This document shows, piece by piece, positions 53,301-62,300 of a stretch of DNA of 64,000 bases. A program made the translations under genes and the position numbers. How positions within the stretch are numbered: position 1 is the first letter of the stretch; each line of letters begins with the position of its first letter. The stretch comes from Pricia mediterranea (GTDB lineage: Bacteria > Bacteroidota > Bacteroidia > Flavobacteriales > Flavobacteriaceae). The stretch is from positions 248,001-312,000 of the forward strand of contig NZ_JAVTTP010000001.1 of the NCBI RefSeq assembly GCF_032248455.1, written 5' to 3'. Below the pieces are notes generated by a model. It saw only the letters and a program-made list of their open reading frames with translations. It did not search any database and was not told the origin of the DNA.

Positions 53301-56300
53301 CATCGGTGATAATGAGCTCCCCGGTGCCCGTGTTGTTCAAGCGCATGACGTTGGCATCGTGAACGAGGGCCTGCCCTGGCGTGCCCAACCTATGGAAGGT
53401 ATAGTAATCATCGGCAGGGAATCCCCTATCGGTGCCCGGCACTTTGGTCATATTCTCAATGGCCAACAGGGCTCCCGTTGCGGCCTCGATAGTAAAGTTA
53501 AAGGTCCTTTCGGTGGTGTTGCCGTTGTTATCCTCGGCCGTGACGACTAGCGTGTGCTGACCTATTCCGCTTACCGGGATCGGCTGATCGTAGGTCAGGG
53601 CGGTATTACCGTCTAACGCATACTCCAGAGTTGCGATTCCACCGCTTCCGCTGTTATCGGTAGCTTCCAAGGCGATATCGACCGGGCCCCGGTATGTATC
53701 GGGCGCACTTTCGTTGCCCCCGAAGGTTGCTGCGATCGTTGGCGGCAACAGGGAGCTATCTATCGGTGCCAAGCGGATGTAGTTGGGCTTGGCATTATAG
53801 CCTTGCGGGTTCAAGGATAGCCGTAAAAGGCCGTCGGTAACCTCTACACGTTTCGTATTCCCGAAATACACCAGGTTGTCGGGATTATTGTTCTCCTGGT
53901 CAAAACTGAGGACGGTAACCCCGTTGACATCCAAAATATGGTTGCTATTCGAATAGTCGCGTTCCCCTACGCTGATGTTGACCGAATAGGTACCGTTCGG
54001 CACATTGACCACCCAGTCCCGTTGCGGGAAACTGGCCGGGGTCGGATGTCCGATAATGGTAAAGGTCTTCAAGAGCACGCCGTCTTGGGCGCCGCTATCG
54101 CGGTTTCTTCCGTTGACGGAAGCATCTGCAGGGGTAAGCGTTCCCGGGAGCACCCAGCCGTAGGTCAAATCACCCAAAAGGGTAGATTGTTCGCCATAGG
54201 GCGCACCGATGTCATCGATATAGCCCTCCGGGGAATTTTCCGAATTATCTGAATCCTGGAAATTGAACTGATAGGTGTACACTAGTTCGTTGGTCACCTC
54301 AAGCGACAGGTTTAGTACGGCATCATTATAATTCGGTGCCGAGGCGGTAATATCGGCTTGATAGGAACCGATGGACAGGCCGGACACATCCACGCCTATT
54401 TCGAAGGAAGTACCTAGCTCGAAATTGTCCGACAGCATCACCCATGGCTCGGAAGCCTGAAGGTCGATTTCCTGCGCGGTAATGCCCCCGTTTCCGGAAA
54501 GTGTGGTGAGCTGGACGGGTACATTCTCTTGATTGATGGAGGCGATAAAGTCAAGATTTTCTTTATCGAAATCCAAGGCCAAAAGTCCACTTTCAAAGGG
54601 AATAACATTGTCGATGACAAACATATAATCCTGATAATCGCCATTTGAAGCGTCCTCAAAAGCAATCAGATAGCTATTTTCGATGGGATTTCCGTCCCTA
54701 TCCGCCATGGGATAGATTCTGGTTCTATGTGTTACTCCCCCGGTCTGCGTAGCATTTATCGCATCTTCGGTATAGCTTAACCTATTGAAGGTGTTGGATT
54801 CCACGTAGAAACCGAACACGGCACCTTGCGGGTCAAAGGAAGCATCGCCGGAAGCAATGGGCGGGAACAAGGTCTGTGCGTTCTCGATGCCATCCGCCAA
54901 AATTCCGACTTCGTTGGTGACTACGATGCCATTATCGTTTGTGTACCATCCGAAGGGAAGCGTTTCCCCGGGGGAATAACGACCTACGGGGGTGACATTG
55001 ATCGGCGCATCTGTCGCCTTGACCCAAAGTTCGACCTCGGACTCATCACCAACGGGGTTCGGATTGGTTCCGTTGGTCAAGCCGGTCCATCCTACGTCGA
55101 TACCTATACCCAAAGCATCGACCACGTCTTGAAGGGCGGGTTCTTCCCCGCCTTCAAATCCGGCCTTCTTCAAGGCATGAAGTCCTATTGAGAAGCTCGG
55201 ATTTTCAGGATCATCACTAGCTATGGTAAGCGCGGCCTCTTGATAGCCCAGGTTGGTGTTATCCAAAGCTGGGGTATAGGTTACCGTGAATACTTGGCTC
55301 TCATCGGGATTAATGACAAGGGCTCCTGCAGGTTGTACGGGTTCGAACTGCGCGGCAGAATCACCGGTGATCGAAACATTCGAAATATTGAGCACCTCGT
55401 TCCCGTCATTGGTGACCTCGACCGTTTTGGTGTCGGTGTTGTCACCGTCGTTATTCACGGTCATCTCAAAGATCAATTCTTCGGGAGTGGCCGCGATGGC
55501 GGGACCGGTGGTAGCCGGTACGGTAGCTCTCAATAGGGTCAATCTGGGCGTGCCGTTGCCGTTACGGTCGTATTCGGATACATATATATTTCCGGTCACC
55601 GGATCTTCGACCACATCCAAGGGATCGTCGAAGCCGCCTAGACCGGGGACGTCACCATTGACATTGCCAATGTTTCCGTTGGCTTCGGGCTGCATGACCA
55701 GCAGGTCATCTTGCCCACTGAAGCGCACGACCATCAATAACCCTTGAAGCTTGCCGCCAAAAGCATCGCTCTGGTATTCGATAACCCCATTCGGCGATTT
55801 GTTGAACTCGAAATCGTAGGCCGGTTCCCTGTAGTTGGGATCGGGACCTAAATTATCGGGATATTTGGCCACATCGACATGGCTGGTTTCCTGTTGTCCG
55901 GGTACGCCGCTATATGGCGCACCACCATGGTTCAGGATAAATTCTCCACGGAACGGATTGGGATGACCGTGATACGATCCGCCCTGGGTCTTAAAGAGCC
56001 AGTCTTTTTGGGTTTCATTACCATTGGTAGCGGGAGATGAAGGCACCGTGGTCAAGCCGTCAATCCTTCTGGCCAAATCGTAATCGGCGGTAGCGGGCGT
56101 GTTGGAGCCACCGGCGGTACCGTTGGTCGGCACGTACAGCCACCCGTTGCTATGCCATACCAGGTCATAGGCATTACGCACGCCTGTTGAAAACAGGGTT
56201 AAGGGGGCGTTGGTCGCGTAAGGATTGTAAGTGCCGTCGCTCATGGTCAAACTGGCCGTCGAGGCGCTGTTTATAACCCCGATATCATCGGTAGTGAACG

Positions 56301-59300
56301 CACTTAAAGGCAAGGTCGCCGGTAATTTGTCCAATTCGAGCTTCAGCACGGCCGCCGATAGCAAACGTTCAGGTCTAAAGGCCCAGCTGCCGTCGGGTTG
56401 CCCCCCGGCGGAGTTACTGCCTTGATTGATATACATTACACCTTGCGGATCGAAAGCGATACTATTTGTCAAATGATCTTTCGAAGAGCGCGGCAGGTGA
56501 ATGATAAGGTCTTCCACAACGCTAAGGTCGGGTCCACTCAAACGGGTAAGCACCCCGTCCCATTCCGGACCATTGGTTTCCGAGGCGAAGCTATGGGTCA
56601 CATAGGCGATCAGGTTATCGGCAGTTGCCGCGGGATCGAAGGCAAAACCGATAATCAGGCGATCACCGTTGTTCCTTGCGCCGTTTACCGGATGCGGGGC
56701 ACCCTGAAGTTGGGGAGAAAGGATCTCCAGGTTTTCAAGGGTACCGTCCGTAGCCATATCCCATCTATAAATCTGGCCATCGGATGCGAAATTACCGATG
56801 GTACTGGCATACAGCTTTCCATCAGGACCCACGACAAGACTGGAGAACCGCTGGTTCACGGTACCCTCGCCCAAAGTGGCGCCCCCCTGTATTTTGGTGA
56901 ATTCCACCCCGGTAAGATCCAAGGGGGTCAAAGTGCCCCTGTCGCCGGTAGTAAAGTCGGACACGAAGTCCGCAAAGTTCAAACGATCGCCCAGATCACC
57001 GATACGATTGGCCTCTATAGCACTGGTCAACCTAAATCGATACTCGGTGAATTCCTTGAGTTCGCTCAATGGTGTCAGCGTGATGGCATCGCCGCCGCCC
57101 GTATCATTGGAATTGGATGGGACCAATACCTCATTGCCGTTCACGACTTCATAGAGATTGACGTTGCCCTCCAATGTGGACTTATCCAACTCATAGTCCT
57201 CCGGCACTACGACGTTCACCGTAATCTGGAATTCGTTGATGGCTACATTGGTGGCGTTATCGGCAGGGTTTACGTTGGCGAAGAAGGGTTGCCCGCCGGT
57301 TGCGCCTTGGGTAATTGTCAGGGAATTTATCTTGGTATTAAAACCTCCTGAGGCATCGATGGTCAACCGACCGTCGGTTACCGTCGCGGTGGCCGTACCG
57401 GAAGTAAAGCGCGTAGCGGCACCTTCGTCTCCCGTAGGGGAATACCGGTCTATGGCGGTCACGCCCTCAACGTTGATGCTGTGAAAAGGTTCCGTACCGG
57501 CCTGTCCATCTACATCGGGGTCACCTACTCCTACGGATACATTATAACTTCCGTTCGGCACTTCGATTTCCCAAATCCCTTCCTGACCCTCGGGATTGAC
57601 ATTTTGGAACTGCATATGCACTAAGGTGTTCTGTAAAATGTCCACCCCGGACACTTCTCGGTTTCTGGCCCGATCTGAAAGGTCTAACGCTGTGGTTCCG
57701 TCCGTGGCCAGCCATCCATAGTTGTAGTCATTGCCGCGATTGCCGAATCCCAGTCCGGAATCGGTCAAGTATCCGGCGGGAGGAACATCCCCCGGCAGGG
57801 AAAAGTTGATCTTGATCGGGTCAAAAGCGATTACGTTATCCGAGGTAATCGAAAAGTCTTCGAAAGTATAGTTGACGTCGGCCGTCATTTCCCGGCGCTT
57901 GGAGGCAAAAATACCGGCAAAGGAGAGATTATCGTAGGCCGTATTGCCCACAACGTAGCTCGAGGGAAGCGGCATGGAGCCCATTTCGACCTCAGCACCG
58001 TTGTCTAAGGTATAAAATGCGGTCATAGCGTTCGCGGCCACATCGACAAATAGGCGCAGCCCGACGGTACTATTGTTTAAACCGGTAACCGGGAGGCTCA
58101 ATTGATCGGTGGCATCGTTTTCTGAAATACCGTTTACTTCTTTGCGTAGCTCCAGCTCGCCGCTGACGTTCGCCACATATTTAACGAAATTGTCCTCGTC
58201 GAGCCCGAACCAGATTCCCGCCTGTTCGGAATTATTGCTACCATCGGTGTACGGGTTTACGATAGAAGTCTCGATACTAAAGCTTCCATAGGTATCGGCA
58301 TCGATACCCACGCCCAAAGTATTGATCTGGGAATTGACGTCGGAACTGTTACCCGCGCCGAGTCCATTGGTCCTGTAGGCAATACCGTTGTTGGCATTGA
58401 TAATCAGGTTATCATTGGAGAAACTTAATTTACTGGGTTCATATCCGGGTACATTCGGGTTGGTGACCGGTCCGTCTGCCGTTATCCTAGCGGAAGGATT
58501 GTCGACCATCGTAAAGCCGGTATTGGAGAGTCCACCTTCCGAACCGTCAAAACTGAGGTTAAAGGGGAGGGCGACCTCCAGTTCGTCGCATTCCAAAATA
58601 CTGATGGGCGAGCAGGCCACAAGGGGGCTCTCATCAAAGGGACGGATGTTTCTGGCAATGACCACGATATCTTGATAGTCGAATCCGGAGACGTGTTCCT
58701 CGGTCGCGATGATATAGGCATTGTCCTCGCCAGGCAGCTCGTACACCCGAACGTGGTGCGGAATAGCTCCGCTAAAGGTGTTGAGGGCATCTTCACTGAA
58801 CAGTTGACGGTCGTCGAAGAAAGGCCATCGGCTGTAGAAGCCGAAGGATTCGGTTCCGGGATCGAACTCCGTAACGCCTGTAATAGGAGCGTTCAAGGTC
58901 TGCCCATTGCTCGCCGGATTATTGGTTACCGTAAAGAGTTCAATGGTAGAGGAGGCGTCACCGCTGAGGTACCATCCGAAGGCAGTGACGGGGTCGATGG
59001 CAGTAGGACCGTAAACGCTCAGCAGTTCCAGGGTCACGGGGGCATCGATGGCGCGCTCAAACTTTTGTACGGACACTTCATCCCCCAGAATATCGTTATA
59101 GCTATTTCCGTTGGATAGGTCGATGAGGTTCGTGGTCGGATCGGTATCCCCTACGTTCACAACCCCGGCACCCAACTGCGTATCCAATATCCATTGGAGG
59201 GAGGGCTCGTTGCTACCGCCCGATCCGGTTTTGCCCAATCCGCTTAGCGGGATAGTCACTGTTTCGGCATCGGTACCGGAAACTATCAATTGCGCAAATT

Positions 59301-62300
59301 TAGGTCCGTTGGAGGTCGGCGTAAAGAGCACCTCGAACGAGCCGGAATTCTGGGAATTGATACTGCCGGGCACGCCGTTCACCGTAAATTGATCGGCGTC
59401 GGCACCGGTAAGCTGGACATTGATGTCAGCCAAGGTCGCGTTGCCTAAATTAGAAAGTAAAATTTCTTTGGTAAAGGTAGCATTGACCACGGCGTCTCCG
59501 GTAATATCATCGGTATTCAAAACGATAACAGGAGTGGGCGCAGCCTGGTTACTGGGCTTGAGCAGTACGATCTCACTTCGTCCGTAATCGGAAACATAAA
59601 TGTTCCCGTTGCTGACGTCCTCTATCAAATCTAAGGGGTCACCAAATCCGCTGAAGCCGGGAATGCCTTCCTTAAAAGTGGCAATGTCACCGTTCGGACC
59701 GTCGGGCACAAGTGCGATGATATCGCTACCACCGCTATATCGTACGACTAAAAGAGCCCCTTTTAAATTTCCATTTTCCGCATTGCTGCGGTACTCTATA
59801 ACACCGTTCGGCGATTTGTTGAATTCAAAATCAAAAGCCGCACCCCTATAGTTTTCATCGGCCTGGACGCCATTGTAAACCGAATTGTTCACATCGGCAT
59901 CGCCCCGGTTGAGTACGAACTCGCCCCTGTACGGGTTGGGATGACCATAATAGCCAAGACTACTGTTCGGGTCGATCCGGAACAGCCAATCGCGCTGCAC
60001 ATTGTTTCCGTTGGAGGCGGAAACCTCGGGGTACAATGGGTTGGAATGATCGTATAAGGTTCCGTCGGGACGCCTTGTTCCATCGATAGAAGCAGGCGCA
60101 TTACTACCGCCGGCCGTTCCGTTGGTGGGCACATACAGCTGGCCGTTCGAGTGCCAGACCAGATCGTAAGCATTTCGTATCCCTGTCGCGAACAAGGTCA
60201 GGGGTGCATTCACGTAATAGGGATTGTATTCCCCGTCCAAGGTCGGGGAATTGACATCCACATTGTTGATGGCCGTAGCGTTCCGGGTCGTATGTACGTT
60301 CAAGGGCAAGGTCGAGGGCAGTTTGGAAAGGTCCAGCCGCAAGGTGGCCGCCGTTAACAGACTTTCTTCCCTGTTGCCCCACGAACCGTCAGGTTTTCCG
60401 GCCGCGCTATTACTTCCTTGGTTGAAATAGAGCATGTTCGGTTCACCCGGCCTAAAGGTAAGGCTGTTGGTCAGATGATCTTTGGTCGAACGGGGCAGGT
60501 CGGTGACCAAAAGTTCCTCATTCTCCAAATTGGCTCCGGTAAGCCGTGAGATTTTGCCATCCCAATCGGGTGCGCCGTTCAATCCGCCTGAGTCATGCGA
60601 AACGTAGGCAATAAGGTTGCCGGCCGTCGCAGCTGGGTCAAAGACCATCCCTACGGAAGTCCGGGATCCATAACCCGTTTTCCAAGCGGATAAGGTTTCC
60701 TTATTCGCCAAGGTACCGTCGGCATTGATCGTCCAACGATGGATATCCCCGGAAATAACCAGTCCGTACAACTTATTATCAGGGCCAATGACCAAGCTCG
60801 AATACTTACTGCCCGTGGCCACGGCGCCCAAACTGGTAAAGGAAACATTATCCAGATCCGTGGTCGGACCCGTATTTCCGCTCCCCGTGGTGAAAGAAGA
60901 GGTGAAAAATTCAAAAGGTTCCCCCACCAAATCCAAAACGCCGTCGATCTCAAAGATATAGGTGGTGTTCGTTTCCAGGGGAAGGTCGGGAACCAGGTTG
61001 ATGGCATCGCCCCCACCGGTTCCATTGACACTAGCGCCGATCGGGGTGGAGTTTCCTTGCTTGAACAGTCGAACGGTCGCATTGGTAATGGTCGTATTAT
61101 CCACACCGGCATTGCCATCCGCATCGAAATTTGGAAGGAAAAGGTCGTTGGCCGATATACTTGCATTGACAGCTACATCGGTAGCTCCATCGGCAGGAGT
61201 GATGCCCGCGACACTTGGTGTCTGCACCGTACCCGTGGTAGCAACTATACGTACGCTGTTTATTTTTGTATTGAACCCACCATTAAGAGGGTCGAGGGTC
61301 AATCTACCATCGGTAACGTTCACCGTTGCACTGCCCGAGGTAAAGCGGGTACTGGTGCCTACCGATCCGGTCGGGACGTAATTATCCACCAGATTCACGC
61401 CCTCGGCATTTATTCTGTGCGTTGGCGTATCTTCAGGGCTACCATCCACGTCAGGATCGCCAACGAATACGGTAACCGAATAACTTCCGTTAGGTACTTC
61501 CAGCTCCCACTTGGCATCCGGCAAATATCCATTGTTGGCGTTGGTCGAAACCTCTCCATATTGCATATGGATGAGCGTATTGTTCAAATCACTTACACCA
61601 CCGACAGTTCTGTTACGACCATTTTTTGTAAGGTCGGCCGGTGCGGAGGTGTTCGCATCCAACCATCCATAGGTATAACCGTTTCCTCTATTGCCATAGC
61701 TGTCCCCTGCATCTTTTTCATAGCCGGAAGGGGCCGCGGTGGCCGGGTCGGAGAAATTGACATTGACCGCAAAATCGTTTGTCGGCTCGATAATTTCAAG
61801 GCTGATGGACAATTCGCCATTGGCATAGCCGGAATCAGGCTCATCCGTAGCAAAGATTGTCGTGGAATAACTACCGGCGGGCAGTCCTTCCTGAATTCCG
61901 AATTCAATGTCTCCCAACGGGAAAGCCAAGGTATTGTCGGGCAGGGTAATCGTCCCTACCGGTAAAATTAACCATTGGGTGGCATCGGGATCGTCCGAGA
62001 GTTTAAAAGTCGGATTTCCCGAACTGGCCGAGACCGTGACCGTTTGCGGGGCGATAGTCTCACCGACCGTTCCGTTAAAATTCAGTGTTTGCGTATCGAA
62101 GGCCAGCACTAACGGCTGTTGCTCCGCGGCAATCTCAAAATCCTTGAACACTACCGCAATCGGTTGGTCGACCTCCGCTCTCCGATGGGTGGTGAAAATT
62201 CCGGCGAAATTCAAGGTTTCGGCAGGGTTACTGGTATCGTATGATATTCCGGAAAAATAGCTGGCAGGAACCGATAAACCGTCCGATCCGCCTTCGTTCA

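Noticed and set aside
60739-61965. 408-codon plus-strand open frame
   Set aside because: Antisense to the malectin-like, Ig and propeller domains of the giant gene; arginine- and glycine-rich shadow translation without motif.
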